This document shows positions 17,302-25,971 of a stretch of DNA of 64,000 nt, in pieces. This DNA comes from RDXT01 sp033762375 (GTDB lineage: Bacteria > Bacteroidota > Bacteroidia > J057), in assembly GCA_033762375.1 (NCBI GenBank), contig JANRLQ010000007.1, forward strand, positions 1 through 64,000. The letters run 5' to 3'. The position numbers and the translations under genes were made by a program. Numbering within the stretch: the stretch's first letter is position 1; every line of letters begins with the position of its first letter. Under the pieces are notes generated by a model. The model did no database searches, had not been told where the DNA came from, and saw only the letters and a list, made by a program, of their open reading frames with translations.

Positions 17302-18120
17302 TCATACGCTCACGCTATAGGCACGCAGGGCATCGTTGAGAGAGACTTTTTTGTCGGTGCTGGGCTTGCGCTGCCCGATGATCAGGGCGCAGGGGACCTG
17401 ATAGGTACCAGCCGGGAAGGTTTTTGTATAAGCTCCCGGGATCACGACACTCCGCTCCGGCACATACCCCTGATATTCAACAGGTTCAGGACCTGAAACA
17501 TCAATAATCCGGGTTGAAGCCGTAAGGACTACATTGGCACCCAGGACAGCCTCCCGGCCTACCCGCACCCCTTCCACCACTATGCAGCGGCTGCCGATAA
17601 AGGCATCATCCTCGATCACAACCGGAGCTGCCTGCACGGGCTCCAGCACACCGCCGATGCCTACCCCCCCGCTCAGGTGTACGTTTTTGCCGATCTGGGC
17701 ACAGGACCCTACGGTAGCCCAGGTATCCACCATCGTACCACTGTCCACATACGCACCGATATTAACATAAGAGGGCATCAGGATCACGCCGGAGGCCAAA
17801 AAAGCCCCGTACCGGGCCGTAGCCGGCGGGACGACCCGTACCCCCTGGTCGCGGTAGCCCCGCTTGAGGCGCATTTTGTCGTGATACTCAAAGGGAGCGA
17901 GCTCTGTCACTTCCATCTGGCGGATCGGGAAATAAAGAATGACGGCCTTTTTGACCCAGTCATTTACCTGCCAGGTATCGCCCCGGGGCTCAGCACATCG
18001 CACCTGGCCCTTGTCGAGCATTTCGATGACCGTTTGGATAGCATCCTGCACGGCAGGCTCGCGCAGCAACTCACGATCGGCCCAGGCCGACTCGATCAGG
18101 GTAGAGAGTGACTCAGTCAT
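17302..18120 (-). CDS. dapD: Tetrahydrodipicolinate N-succinyltransferase
   Basis: 272 residues of the left-handed beta-helix acyltransferase family that succinylates tetrahydrodipicolinate in lysine and diaminopimelate synthesis. The N-terminal helical domain is followed by hexapeptide repeats (VMPSYVNIGAYVDSGTMVDT, then GGVGIGGVLEP and VIEDDAFIGSRCIV), and residues near 230 to the end match the family C-terminus. The ATG at 18120 lies 20 bases after an exact -7 box on the - strand. The enzyme indicates the succinylase branch of the pathway. Confidence 0.95.
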   Translation of the reverse strand: MTESLSTLIESAWADRELLREPAVQDAIQTVIEMLDKGQVRCAEPRGDTWQVNDWVKKAVILYFPIRQMEVTELAPFEYHDKMRLKRGYRDQGVRVVPPATARYGAFLASGVILMPSYVNIGAYVDSGTMVDTWATVGSCAQIGKNVHLSGGVGIGGVLEPVQAAPVVIEDDAFIGSRCIVVEGVRVGREAVLGANVVLTASTRIIDVSGPEPVEYQGYVPERSVVIPGAYTKTFPAGTYQVPCALIIGQRKPSTDKKVSLNDALRAYSVSV

Positions 18121-18139
18121 TGTCCGTAAAGTATGGGGC

Positions 18140-18172
18140 CAAAGATACAGTTTCCAATGAAATATGAGGCAA
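18140..18172 (-). promoter_or_regulatory. Predicted dapD promoter
   Basis: On the - strand TATCTTTG (18147-18140) matches the -7 consensus TAnnTTTG exactly; TTG (18172-18170) lies 22 bases further upstream as a -33 element. The start of transcription would fall near 18135, leaving a leader of about 15 bases. Confidence 0.65.
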
Positions 18173-18203
18173 CTGCCCTATGCCCAACCCTACTTTTCGC
18201 AGG

Positions 18204-18287
18204 TACTTTTGCCCTACCATCTGTGACCTTTTACCATATCCAACCCAGATGAGCCCAGGGGAAGTGCCAACACACTTCCCCTTTTTG
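18204..18287 (+). ncRNA. Candidate small RNA: promoter box plus terminator
   Basis: TACTTTTG at 18204-18211 is an exact -7 box. A 10-bp stem (18257-18266 with 18273-18282), a 6-base loop and a T-run to 18286 form a good terminator. No + strand gene needs this terminator: the nearest upstream one (gpsA) ends 1.35 kb away beyond two opposite-strand genes. The predicted RNA would run from about 18217 to 18287. No -33 TTG is seen, and the box also overlaps the upstream side of the dapD promoter. A tiny leader peptide starting at 18249 is the other possibility. Confidence 0.35.
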
Positions 18288-18476
18288 CTGAAGGTAGTTT
18301 CGGATTTGTCAATTTTATTTTGCGAACGTCCGGGAAACTGGTAATTTACCTTTAGAAATCACCTGTCACCCAGCCAACAGCCTCAAACACATCATAAGTC
18401 TCTTCTTGTCTTTTACCTTACTACTATTACTACTTTCAGAAGGCGCAGCGCGAGTTGCGCCTTCCCTGTGTAGACG

Positions 18477-20069
18477 CTAGGGCCATACGACAAAACCGGC
18501 ACTCCCTTCTGTATCCTGTCCTGTGTACCGAATCCAGTAGTGTCCCGGCGTCAATCCATTCAGATCCAGGCATATACGCCCCGGTTCCTGATGGGCTGCT
18601 ACGGGTATGGGTTGTCCCAGGCTGTTCCATATCGTTACTGACACAAGCGGCAGCGATGTCGTGATACACAGAATCTCGCGGGCAGGATTCGGAAAAATTT
18701 TCTGCTGCAGGGCCGGGCCGGGACTGCTGATACCCGTAGCCTGGTCATCACAAGCATATCCCTGCGCCTGATAAAAAGCCCGCAGGGTCGCAGCGTACTG
18801 CCGGAGCAGGCTTATGTTTCCGAGGCGGTCAGCCCCGCCTGCTGAGTCCCGCGCAAAAGCCAGTGCCATGTCCAGACATACCCTGTCACCTGGTGCCAGG
18901 GTGTATGGACCACCCGCGAGTACGCTTAGCACATCTGTGCCTGAAGGGAATGCTTGCCGGGCGGTCCATCCGGTATCTGCCACAGGGTCGCCACTGTATA
19001 TGTATTGCACGGGGGTGATCCCGCCATATCCGCTGCCTCCCCGGGTGACCGGGCTCCCATCCTTCCATCGGGCATCCAGGTATGTATAGTACTCCGTGGC
19101 AAACTGCGGAACCCCTGTCAGGGAAAAATTATTTTGATGGGTGATATACCGCCAGTCATCTTCCCCTAACCAAACCGTCCCCTGCGCAGGTGGCGACGCC
19201 CCATAGACGTTGTCTGTCTCGCCTGCATTATAAACATACCCCAGGTACAAGGCAGTATCACAGCCTGCCAGATCGTCTCCCCCCTGGCCTAACTCAGTAT
19301 CATGCCAAAACCCTGCCCGCAGGCTGTCATAGGTATGGGCAGACCGGTTGATCAGCGTGTAGTGCAGGAAGACAGTATGCTGCAAGGCCGCACTGCTCTC
19401 GTCCTGAAACCCATAGAGCATCCCGATAATATCAAGCCCTAACGGCTCGCCTGCAGAAGCAGAATGCGCAGCCCGCTGATCATTGAGGATAAATACGACC
19501 GCTTGATCCCCCCGAATGGCTGGATAGTCGCCCCCGAGTGGCTCATAGTGGCCGTCGGCATCCTGGTCTATGAAAGGTGCTAAATCATATGCCTCTCCAC
19601 GGGTCGTGTCGCCGTGGGCAGGCCAGTCAAGGATAACGGCGGGCGGGACATATCCCGGGAGTTGCCACTGTGTAAGGTGTGTCTCTATCTGTTGACGGCT
19701 GAGTTTCCAGAGGCGATTATAGCGGGTATCATAACTCCCCGGGTAGGTATTGGCGACAGGGCCGGGCCAATAATCTGTACCGGCCTGGTAATACATCTGT
19801 GCGGCCAGGTGAAGCGAGCCTGCTGCATCCCGCCCCCCGACCCAGAGATTGGCGGCAAACATGCTGTGCTGACCAGAGCCCACCGGTACCTCAAAGCCCG
19901 GTGCATAGGTGCCGGGATCCCAAAACAAAGCACCATCCGACCTGACGAGTGCATTAATGTTGTTGACTACCAGCGAGTCCGAGCCATATTGTCCCAGGGC
20001 TGCACAGAATGGAAACCAACATAAGAGGATCAGTCCCAAGCCATGTACGTTGTATGTTAATTTGTTCAT
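18477..20069 (-). CDS. Exported protein with type IX secretion sorting domain
   Basis: 530 residues. The start has a signal peptide (hydrophobic VHGLGLILLCWFPFCAALGQ). The mature part has no family I recognise; it contains an Asp-rich loop (FIDQDADGHYEPLGGDYPAI) that looks like a calcium site and is found in several large Bacteroidota surface proteins of unknown function. The last 80 residues are a T9SS type A sorting domain: KIFPNPAREIL, VTIWNSLGQPIP, GLTPGHYWIRYTG and a final short strand. The protein is therefore probably carried over the outer membrane and released or anchored. ATG at 20069 is preferred to a TTG at 20075. Other T9SS cargo is encoded at the right edge. Confidence 0.85.
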   Translation of the reverse strand: MNKLTYNVHGLGLILLCWFPFCAALGQYGSDSLVVNNINALVRSDGALFWDPGTYAPGFEVPVGSGQHSMFAANLWVGGRDAAGSLHLAAQMYYQAGTDYWPGPVANTYPGSYDTRYNRLWKLSRQQIETHLTQWQLPGYVPPAVILDWPAHGDTTRGEAYDLAPFIDQDADGHYEPLGGDYPAIRGDQAVVFILNDQRAAHSASAGEPLGLDIIGMLYGFQDESSAALQHTVFLHYTLINRSAHTYDSLRAGFWHDTELGQGGDDLAGCDTALYLGYVYNAGETDNVYGASPPAQGTVWLGEDDWRYITHQNNFSLTGVPQFATEYYTYLDARWKDGSPVTRGGSGYGGITPVQYIYSGDPVADTGWTARQAFPSGTDVLSVLAGGPYTLAPGDRVCLDMALAFARDSAGGADRLGNISLLRQYAATLRAFYQAQGYACDDQATGISSPGPALQQKIFPNPAREILCITTSLPLVSVTIWNSLGQPIPVAAHQEPGRICLDLNGLTPGHYWIRYTGQDTEGSAGFVVWP

Positions 20070-20237
20070 AAACAATTAGTTAAATATTTCATTAAATGTA
20101 CCTCCCTGCTTTTTACACATCAACATCAAAACCATGCGCCGGTGACACATGCCGGTACTGCACAGCCGGGATAGCGACCGTCCGATTTGTATTTACCACC
20201 AAAAACTCCCTCCTTTGTATCTCAGAAAGATTCTCTT

Positions 20238-21242
20238 ATGCAATCAGATACGAAGCGCAGAGCGGCCATTACCTCCGTAGGCGGGTATGTACCAGAGCGG
20301 ATTCTCACCAATGCTGATCTGGAAACCATGGTGGACACCAATAGCCAATGGATCCGGGAGCGGACAGGTATTGAAGAACGCCGAATCCTGGCTAAAGGCC
20401 TGGGCTCCTCAGACATGGGCGCGGAAGCAGTCCGGGATCTGCTCCGCAAAACTTCTTATTCGCCCCAGGACATTGACCTGATTATCTGCTCGACTGTATC
20501 GTCTGATTATGTATATCCGGCTACTGCCAACCTGATCGCTGACAAGATCGGGGCTACCCGGTCCTGGAGTTTTGATGTAAATGCTGCCTGTGCCGGTTTT
20601 TTGTTTGCGTTGCGCACCGGGGCTCAGTTTATTGAGTCAGGCACCCACAAGCGGGTGATCGTCGTCGGAGCCGACACCATGAGCATGCGGATAGACTATG
20701 AGGACCGCAATACTTGTATTCTCTTTGGGGACGGAGCAGGCGCAGTCCTGCTGGAGCCGGACACGGAAGGGTATGGTATGATAGATGCGGAGTTTTCTGT
20801 GGATGGAAGCGGCTGTGCCTACCTCCAGCAGCGCTCCGGCGGCAGCAAACACCCCAGCAGCGTGCAGAATGTCCGCGCTAAGGAACATTTTATTCATCAG
20901 GAAGGCTCGACAGTTTTTAAGTTTGCTGTCAAGGGCATGGCTGATATCACCGAGCTGGTCATGAAACGCAACAACCTGACCGGAGACGATGTCGCTTTTC
21001 TCGTCCCCCATCAGGCCAATAAGCGCATCATAGACGCAACAGCCCAGCGGGCAGGTCTGCCAGCCGAGAAGGTCATGATCAACATCCACCGCTACGGCAA
21101 TACCACCAGTGCCACGATCCCACTTTGCCTCTGGGACTGGGAAAACCAGCTCAAACGTGGAGACAATCTCATGCTGGCAGCTTTTGGTGGCGGATTTGCC
21201 TGGGGTGCGATGTACATCAAATGGGCCTACACCGCCTCCTGA
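20238..21242 (+). CDS. fabH: 3-oxoacyl-ACP synthase III (KAS III)
   Basis: 334 residues; condenses acetyl-CoA (or branched acyl-CoA) with malonyl-ACP to begin fatty acid synthesis. The catalytic triad is Cys118 (NAACAGF), His258 (VPHQANKR) and Asn288 (YGNTTSAT). The ATG at 20238 gives the usual N-terminus; an upstream start at 20187 is unlikely. It heads a run of fatty-acid-related genes (accB and accC are 1.6 kb downstream). Its 3' end overlaps the next lipoprotein gene by 22 bases. Confidence 0.95.
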   Translation: MQSDTKRRAAITSVGGYVPERILTNADLETMVDTNSQWIRERTGIEERRILAKGLGSSDMGAEAVRDLLRKTSYSPQDIDLIICSTVSSDYVYPATANLIADKIGATRSWSFDVNAACAGFLFALRTGAQFIESGTHKRVIVVGADTMSMRIDYEDRNTCILFGDGAGAVLLEPDTEGYGMIDAEFSVDGSGCAYLQQRSGGSKHPSSVQNVRAKEHFIHQEGSTVFKFAVKGMADITELVMKRNNLTGDDVAFLVPHQANKRIIDATAQRAGLPAEKVMINIHRYGNTTSATIPLCLWDWENQLKRGDNLMLAAFGGGFAWGAMYIKWAYTAS

Positions 21243-22174
21243 TCATCTTTTTACTGGCTGGCCTGAGCTCGGTCAGCAGCTGTGTCTTCGACGATGACAC
21301 AGCCTGGCATCCTGTCACCCGCTCAGCCTGGCTGATCGTGCAGGATGATACCACCCATCGCCTCGTACGGCTGGACAGCACGGGCATCGTGGACGACTGG
21401 CGCCCTGCTCATGCAGACCTGCCCGTGCTGGCCCTCAGCGGACGTGACCAGCAGCTCTGGGTCGCTACAGCCACAACCCTCTACCAGGTGGATCCCGGCA
21501 CCGACGATGTCCTGCAAACAGTACCCCTGCCGGAGATTACCCCCCACGAAATCTGCCTTGGTACCACTGCCCTGCTGATCTGCGACACGATCCGGAGACG
21601 CGTAGGCTTTTATTCCCTCCGTGATCAGCATCTGAATATCCTGGAGCTGGATGCCAAGCCCCGGCAGGCGTTGTACCGCAGCCTCAAGTTTTATGTCTCA
21701 ACTGACTCCCAGGAGCTGCGCACACTCAGTGAGCCCGCGCAGGTACAGCTGAGCCGCTACAGATTTGACCGCCCGGTGCGTTACCTGGCCCAAGACGCAC
21801 GCCTGTCCCTGTGGGTGTTTACCGGGAGCCTGGCTGCCCGGTACAGGACCCGGATAGACCTCAATGCCGGAATCCCGATATCGGCAGCGGAGGCAGACCC
21901 CTATGAGCAGATCCGGTACAGTCCGTATCGGGCGAGCCGTTTTGGACGGGAGTGGACGGCTCCTGTGTTCATGCAGGACAATGGCAAAATCCAGGTGGGA
22001 GACCGCCCGCAGGCGGCCGATTATGTAGTGGATTTTCTGGAAAATGAGATTTTTTATACCTGGCAAGATACCCTCAGGGTCTGGAAACAGGCCGATGGTA
22101 CACGGGAAGCCCTGATTCCGGGGGCCCGGTTGCTGCCAGGATCATTTTTCTTTACGGGAGTTGCCGGTAAATAA
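21221..22174 (+). CDS. Lipoprotein of unknown function
   Basis: 317 residues. The N-terminus is a lipoprotein signal peptide: MGLHRLL, a hydrophobic core, then LSSVSSC with the lipidated cysteine near residue 21. The mature part contains beta-rich repeats (WLIVQDDTTHRLVRLD, LWVATATTLYQVDPGTDDVL) that resemble blades of a propeller, but no named family. The ATG at 21221 lies inside the last codons of fabH and is preferred to a start at 21125 that lacks the signal peptide. The link to fatty acid synthesis is positional only. Confidence 0.75.
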   Translation: MGLHRLLIIFLLAGLSSVSSCVFDDDTAWHPVTRSAWLIVQDDTTHRLVRLDSTGIVDDWRPAHADLPVLALSGRDQQLWVATATTLYQVDPGTDDVLQTVPLPEITPHEICLGTTALLICDTIRRRVGFYSLRDQHLNILELDAKPRQALYRSLKFYVSTDSQELRTLSEPAQVQLSRYRFDRPVRYLAQDARLSLWVFTGSLAARYRTRIDLNAGIPISAAEADPYEQIRYSPYRASRFGREWTAPVFMQDNGKIQVGDRPQAADYVVDFLENEIFYTWQDTLRVWKQADGTREALIPGARLLPGSFFFTGVAGK

Positions 22175-22188
22175 ACTGGTTTTTTTTC

Positions 22189-22196
22189 TACCTTTG
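22189..22196 (+). promoter_or_regulatory. Predicted efp promoter -7 box
   Basis: TACCTTTG matches the consensus exactly and lies 33 bases before the efp ATG. A TTG at 22161-22163 is 25 bases upstream, slightly longer than typical spacing; an unbroken T-run (22180-22187) fills the intervening sequence. Confidence 0.6.
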
Positions 22197-22229
22197 CAGT
22201 CCCTGGTCACACACATATACTTGTACCTT

Positions 22230-22796
22230 ATGGCCAATGCAGCTGACGTACGTATGGGATTAGTCTTCCGGTATAATGGAGACATCTGCGTAGTGTCTGA
22301 CTTTCAGCACGTTAAGGTCGCCCGCGGGGGTGCTTTTGTGCGCATCAAGATGCGGAGCATCCGCTCAGGCCGCGTGACCGAAAACACCTTCAATCCGGCC
22401 GACAAGCTGGAAGAGGTACCGGTGCAGTACCGCCACTGTCAGTACTTGTTTGAGGAAGGCAGCACACTGGTGTTTATGGACCAGGAATCATTTGAGCAGA
22501 TCCCGATCGAAAAAGCCCATATTGAGTCCCTCGACCTGATGGCCGAGGGAGAGGTCGTGGATGTGCTGGTCAACCTGGAAGATGACAGTCCGCTCACCCT
22601 CCAGATGCCCCGCAATATCGTCCGGGAGGTAGTCTATACCGAGCCAGGGCTCAAAGGTGACTCCTCCGGCAATACCCTGAAGCCTGCCCGGATCAATACC
22701 GGTGCAGAAATCCGGGTACCCCTTTTTGTTGAAATCGGCGACCACATCCGTATAGATACGGCCTCCCGCACCTACATGGAGCGGGTCAAGGTATAA
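22230..22796 (+). CDS. efp: Elongation factor P
   Basis: 188 residues with three beta-barrel domains (KOW-like N-terminal, central, and OB-fold C-terminal ending in MERVKV). EF-P binds between the P and E sites of the ribosome and rescues stalling at consecutive prolines. The tip loop, which in most family members is KPGKG with a modified lysine, reads VKVARGGAF here, and an arginine (Arg32) takes the lysine's place. Start at 22230 is supported by the promoter box and by family alignment. The YTEPGLKGDSSGNTLKPA block confirms the family. Position between fabH and accB is not an obvious operon. Confidence 0.95.
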   Translation: MANAADVRMGLVFRYNGDICVVSDFQHVKVARGGAFVRIKMRSIRSGRVTENTFNPADKLEEVPVQYRHCQYLFEEGSTLVFMDQESFEQIPIEKAHIESLDLMAEGEVVDVLVNLEDDSPLTLQMPRNIVREVVYTEPGLKGDSSGNTLKPARINTGAEIRVPLFVEIGDHIRIDTASRTYMERVKV

Positions 22797-22824
22797 ATTT
22801 TTCCCCCCTCAATTCTTTCTTGCT

Positions 22825-23319
22825 ATGGATTACAAAGAAATACAGGACCTGCTGAAGCTCGTAAGCCGGACGGATCTGACCGAGGTAGAGATCGAGAAAA
22901 AAGACTTTCGCCTCAAAATCCGCCGCAAATCCCCAGAAAACAACATCATTTATACCCCTTCGATGGCGCCTCAGCCACCGGCCTCCCATGCTCCGCTCCT
23001 GATGCCGCAGCCAGCGCTGCCTCAGCCGGAAGCCCGCGTAGAGGTACGGACGGAAAAACCAGAAGCTGCCCTCGCCAATACCGTAGAATTCCGATCCCCG
23101 ATGATCGGTACCTTCTACCGCTCATCCGGACCGGATGCAGCCCCATTTGTCAAGGTAGGTGATACCGTCGAAAAAGGACAGGTACTCTGTATCATCGAAG
23201 CCATGAAACTCTTCAATGAAATCGAGTCAGAGGTAGCAGGCAAAATCGTCAAGATCATGGTGGAAAACGCCCAGCCAGTCGAGTATGACCAGGTGCTTTT
23301 CCTGATCGAACCCGCCTGA
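22825..23319 (+). CDS. accB: Biotin carboxyl carrier protein of acetyl-CoA carboxylase
   Basis: 164 residues. The N-terminal helix-rich part (MDYKEIQDLLKLVSRTD) is followed by a proline/alanine-rich linker (about residues 50-75) and the biotinyl domain from about residue 88. The biotin attachment lysine is Lys128 in EAMKLFNEI. It carries CO2 from AccC to the carboxyltransferase AccAD. AccC follows 31 bases downstream; accA and accD are not in the window. Confidence 0.97.
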   Translation: MDYKEIQDLLKLVSRTDLTEVEIEKKDFRLKIRRKSPENNIIYTPSMAPQPPASHAPLLMPQPALPQPEARVEVRTEKPEAALANTVEFRSPMIGTFYRSSGPDAAPFVKVGDTVEKGQVLCIIEAMKLFNEIESEVAGKIVKIMVENAQPVEYDQVLFLIEPA

Positions 23320-23350
23320 GCCTGACCTCAATCTTTCAAGCCGAATCGTT

Positions 23351-24700
23351 ATGTTCAAGAAAATACTTATTGCCAACCGGGGAGAAATCGCGCTCCGGGT
23401 TATCCGCACATGCCGGGACATGGGCATTCAGACGGTAGCCGTGTACTCCACCGCTGACAAAAACAGCCTGCATGTACGTTTTGCGGATGAGGCGGTCTGT
23501 ATAGGCCCGCCATCCAGCCGGGAGAGTTACCTGAGCATGGTCAATATCATCTCCGCTGCTGAGATCTGCGGCGTGGACGCGATACATCCCGGTTATGGCT
23601 TTATGGCAGAAAACGCTGAGTTTTCACAGCTCTGCGAAGACCATAATATCAAATTTATCGGCCCTGGCCCTGCTGCCATCATGGGTATGGGCGACAAAGC
23701 CACGGCCAAGGACTCCATGATCAAGGCCGGTGTACCAGTAGTACCCGGGTCTGATGGTTTGCTGGAGTCTATCGAGCACGCCCTGGAGGTTGCAGACCGT
23801 GTGGGGTATCCGGTCCTGCTCAAGGCTACGGCTGGCGGCGGCGGCAAGGGGATGCGTCGTGTAAATGCACCCGAGCAACTCGAAGACGCCTGGAACAGCG
23901 CCCGCACGGAAGCCGGTGCAGCCTTTGGAAACGCCGGGATTTATCTGGAAAAATTTGTCCTCAATCCCCGGCACATCGAGATTCAGATCATGGCGGACCA
24001 GCATGGCAACGTCTATCACCTCGGTGAGCGGGACTGTACCATCCAGCGCCGTCACCAAAAACTGGTCGAGGAGTCTCCCAGCCCTGTCATGGACGACGAA
24101 CTCCTGGAGCGTATGGGGGCTGCGGCTGTCAAAGCTGCCCAATATGTCAGCTACGAAGGAGCCGGTACGGTAGAGTTCATTTTTGATGCTGAGACCCGGG
24201 AGTTTTATTTCATGGAGATGAATACCCGGATCCAGGTCGAGCACCCCGTGACCGAGGAACAATACGATGTAGACCTTATTCGGGAGCAGATCCGCGTCGC
24301 AGCCGGGGAGGTCATACAGCCCTATACCCGCCTCAAAAATCGCTGGACGATGGAGGTTCGGATCAATGCAGAAGATCCCTACAACGACTTCCGCCCTTCT
24401 CCCGGCAAAATTGAGTACTATCACAAACCAGGCGGTATCAAGGTCCGGGTAGATACCCATGCCTTCTCCAGCTACGTGATTCCGCCCTACTATGACTCGA
24501 TGATCGGCAAACTGATCGTCTCCGGACCCACCCGCGAGGCCTGTATTGCCAAGATGCGCGGTGCCCTGGAAGAGTTTATCGTAGAAGGGGTCAAAACGAC
24601 GATCCCCTTTCACAAGCAGCTTATGAACGATGAGCGGTTCCTGTCGGGCATCTACACCACCAATTTCCTTGAAGGCTTCACCCTGATGCCGGAAGAATAA
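23351..24700 (+). CDS. accC: Biotin carboxylase subunit of acetyl-CoA carboxylase
   Basis: 449 residues; ATP-dependent carboxylation of biotin on AccB. The ATP-grasp domain has the glycine-rich loop ATAGGGGKGMR near residue 160, and MEMNTRIQVEHPVTEE near 290 holds the metal and catalytic residues. Length and order with accB are standard. The ComA-like gene begins within a few bases of its stop, so these three genes are probably cotranscribed and closed by the terminator at 25549. Confidence 0.97.
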   Translation: MFKKILIANRGEIALRVIRTCRDMGIQTVAVYSTADKNSLHVRFADEAVCIGPPSSRESYLSMVNIISAAEICGVDAIHPGYGFMAENAEFSQLCEDHNIKFIGPGPAAIMGMGDKATAKDSMIKAGVPVVPGSDGLLESIEHALEVADRVGYPVLLKATAGGGGKGMRRVNAPEQLEDAWNSARTEAGAAFGNAGIYLEKFVLNPRHIEIQIMADQHGNVYHLGERDCTIQRRHQKLVEESPSPVMDDELLERMGAAAVKAAQYVSYEGAGTVEFIFDAETREFYFMEMNTRIQVEHPVTEEQYDVDLIREQIRVAAGEVIQPYTRLKNRWTMEVRINAEDPYNDFRPSPGKIEYYHKPGGIKVRVDTHAFSSYVIPPYYDSMIGKLIVSGPTREACIAKMRGALEEFIVEGVKTTIPFHKQLMNDERFLSGIYTTNFLEGFTLMPEE

Positions 24701-24708
24701 CTCCGGTG

Positions 24709-25509
24709 ATGGTTTTTTCCCAGATCGCTTCAAATTATCCGCTCATGCTAAATTATCCGCTCTCCCAGATACCCGAACGTGACCCCAAACCCCGGCAGCG
24801 GGGCCTGACCATGATCATGGACAAAGGCCTCAGCATCCGTGAGGTTGAGGACTTCCTGAGTGTGGCTGGCGAATACGCTGACGTCGTCAAACTTGGATGG
24901 GCTACCTCTGCAGTTACACCTAACCTGGAGGCCAAACTGGATGTTTTTCGCCGCAACAATATCCCTTTTTATTTCGGAGGCACCCTCCTGGAGGCATTTT
25001 ATATCCGGGGACAGGTGGATGAGTACCGCCGCATCCTGGAGAAATACGATGTCCGGTACCTCGAAGTCTCCGATGGCTCTGTGGACATGGAGTTGTCTGA
25101 CAAACTGGCCCTGATCGAGTCTTTTGCCAAAGAAAACTATACGGTTCTCTCCGAGGTCGGCAGCAAAAGCACCAAAAAAATCCTGGCCCCTTATCAGTGG
25201 GTCGAGATGATGAAACGTGAGCTGGATGCCGGCTCCTGGAAAGTCATCGCCGAGGCACGCGAGGGCGGGAATGTCGGTGCCTTCCGCGAGGACGGCGAAG
25301 TCCGCTCTGACTTGATCGAAGAAATCCTGCGGGACGTACCCGGCGAGAGTATCATCTGGGAGGCCCCCCTCAAAAGCCAGCAGGTCTGGTTTATCAAGCT
25401 GCTGGGCACCCACGTCAACCTCGGCAATATCGCGCCGGCGGAGGCGATTCCCCTCGAAACCCTGCGCCTCGGCCTGCGGGGGGATACGTTTTTTTCGTTC
25501 CTGAAATAA
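24709..25509 (+). CDS. Phosphosulfolactate synthase (ComA-like)
   Basis: About 266 residues of a TIM-barrel family that in methanogens adds sulfite to phosphoenolpyruvate, the first step of coenzyme M synthesis. Typical blocks are RGLTMIMDKGLSIREVEDFL, ADVVKLGWATS, IPFYFGGTLLEAF, YLEVSDGSV and LSEVGSKS. In bacteria, homologues are linked to sulfolactate or sulfonate formation, but the product here is not known. ATG at 24709 starts 9 bases after accC; ATG at 24745 is a realistic alternative, because the upstream codons duplicate a 13-base sequence (AAATTATCCGCTC twice). No comB or comC homologue is in the window. Confidence 0.85.
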   Translation: MVFSQIASNYPLMLNYPLSQIPERDPKPRQRGLTMIMDKGLSIREVEDFLSVAGEYADVVKLGWATSAVTPNLEAKLDVFRRNNIPFYFGGTLLEAFYIRGQVDEYRRILEKYDVRYLEVSDGSVDMELSDKLALIESFAKENYTVLSEVGSKSTKKILAPYQWVEMMKRELDAGSWKVIAEAREGGNVGAFREDGEVRSDLIEEILRDVPGESIIWEAPLKSQQVWFIKLLGTHVNLGNIAPAEAIPLETLRLGLRGDTFFSFLK

Positions 25510-25548
25510 GCAATACTCAAAAAATACATTCTGCTGACCACACTATCG

Positions 25549-25584
25549 CCGCCTGGTGTCCTTGGGATACCAGGCGGTTGTTTT
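25549..25584 (+). terminator. Intrinsic terminator after the accBC-comA run
   Basis: A 13-bp stem (25549-25561 with 25565-25577, one wobble pair) with a 3-base loop, then TTGTTTT. It lies 40 bases after the ComA-like stop and also separates this unit from the convergent DUF202 gene. Confidence 0.9.
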
Positions 25585-25604
25585 GTAGTCCGGTGGGGTC
25601 TTTT

Positions 25605-25958
25605 TCACAACTCCTCATCAGCCCCTTCAGAAACAATCCTGATCCGGGCCGGATCAAGCACGCTCAGCCGCCTGACCCGGTAAATGTGCCGCAGCACGCC
25701 CACGATGACCGTTCCGATCCCCAGCGGGATCAGCCCCCAGCCCAGGTAGTGGATCTCCGTCAGCGTCTCAAAGGCCAGAATAGACAGTCCGGCAAATACA
25801 AAATATAACCCCGACCGCATATATGCCAGCAGGGTGCGCTCGTAGGCCAGCCGGGTGCGGTCTATCGCCAGGACATCCCGCAGGATGAGCTGCTCCCGGT
25901 CAAAGGTTTTGTACCAGTTGGTAGATGCCATATAATCAGATTGATCCTGCACTCCCAT
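25605..25958 (-). CDS. DUF202/YidH family membrane protein
   Basis: 117 residues. The conserved DUF202 signature LAIDRTRLAYERTLLAYMRSGL is at about residues 30-51, followed by two hydrophobic segments (roughly 55-72 and 78-98). The role of the family is not established. It follows the MscS-like gene by 13 bases on the same strand, so both are likely cotranscribed. The ATG at 25958 is listed; an ATG at 25931 (MASTNWYK) fits the family equally well. Confidence 0.8.
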   Translation of the reverse strand: MGVQDQSDYMASTNWYKTFDREQLILRDVLAIDRTRLAYERTLLAYMRSGLYFVFAGLSILAFETLTEIHYLGWGLIPLGIGTVIVGVLRHIYRVRRLSVLDPARIRIVSEGADEEL

Positions 25959-25971
25959 TAACGTTGTCAGC

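Larger units (their letters stand above)
18121..18476. other. Intergenic region with a possible short transcript
   Basis: 356 bases without a credible gene. Contents: the dapD promoter on the - strand; TACTTTTG on the + strand (18204-18211) followed 45 bases later by a full terminator (18257-18287), which together could make an RNA of about 70 bases; a small palindrome GGTAATTTACC near 18341; and a 9-bp hairpin at 18439-18464 that lies just after the stop of the T9SS gene. Confidence 0.6.

Noticed and set aside
18439..18464. Hairpin as a terminator of the T9SS gene
   Set aside because: No T-run follows on the - strand; kept only as a structural note.
23624..24733. 369-residue open frame antisense to accC
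   Set aside because: Shadow of the biotin carboxylase gene.
24709..24765. Direct repeat AAATTATCCGCTC as a mobile-element target duplication
   Set aside because: The two copies are 5 bases apart with nothing inserted; more likely a small local duplication in the coding sequence.
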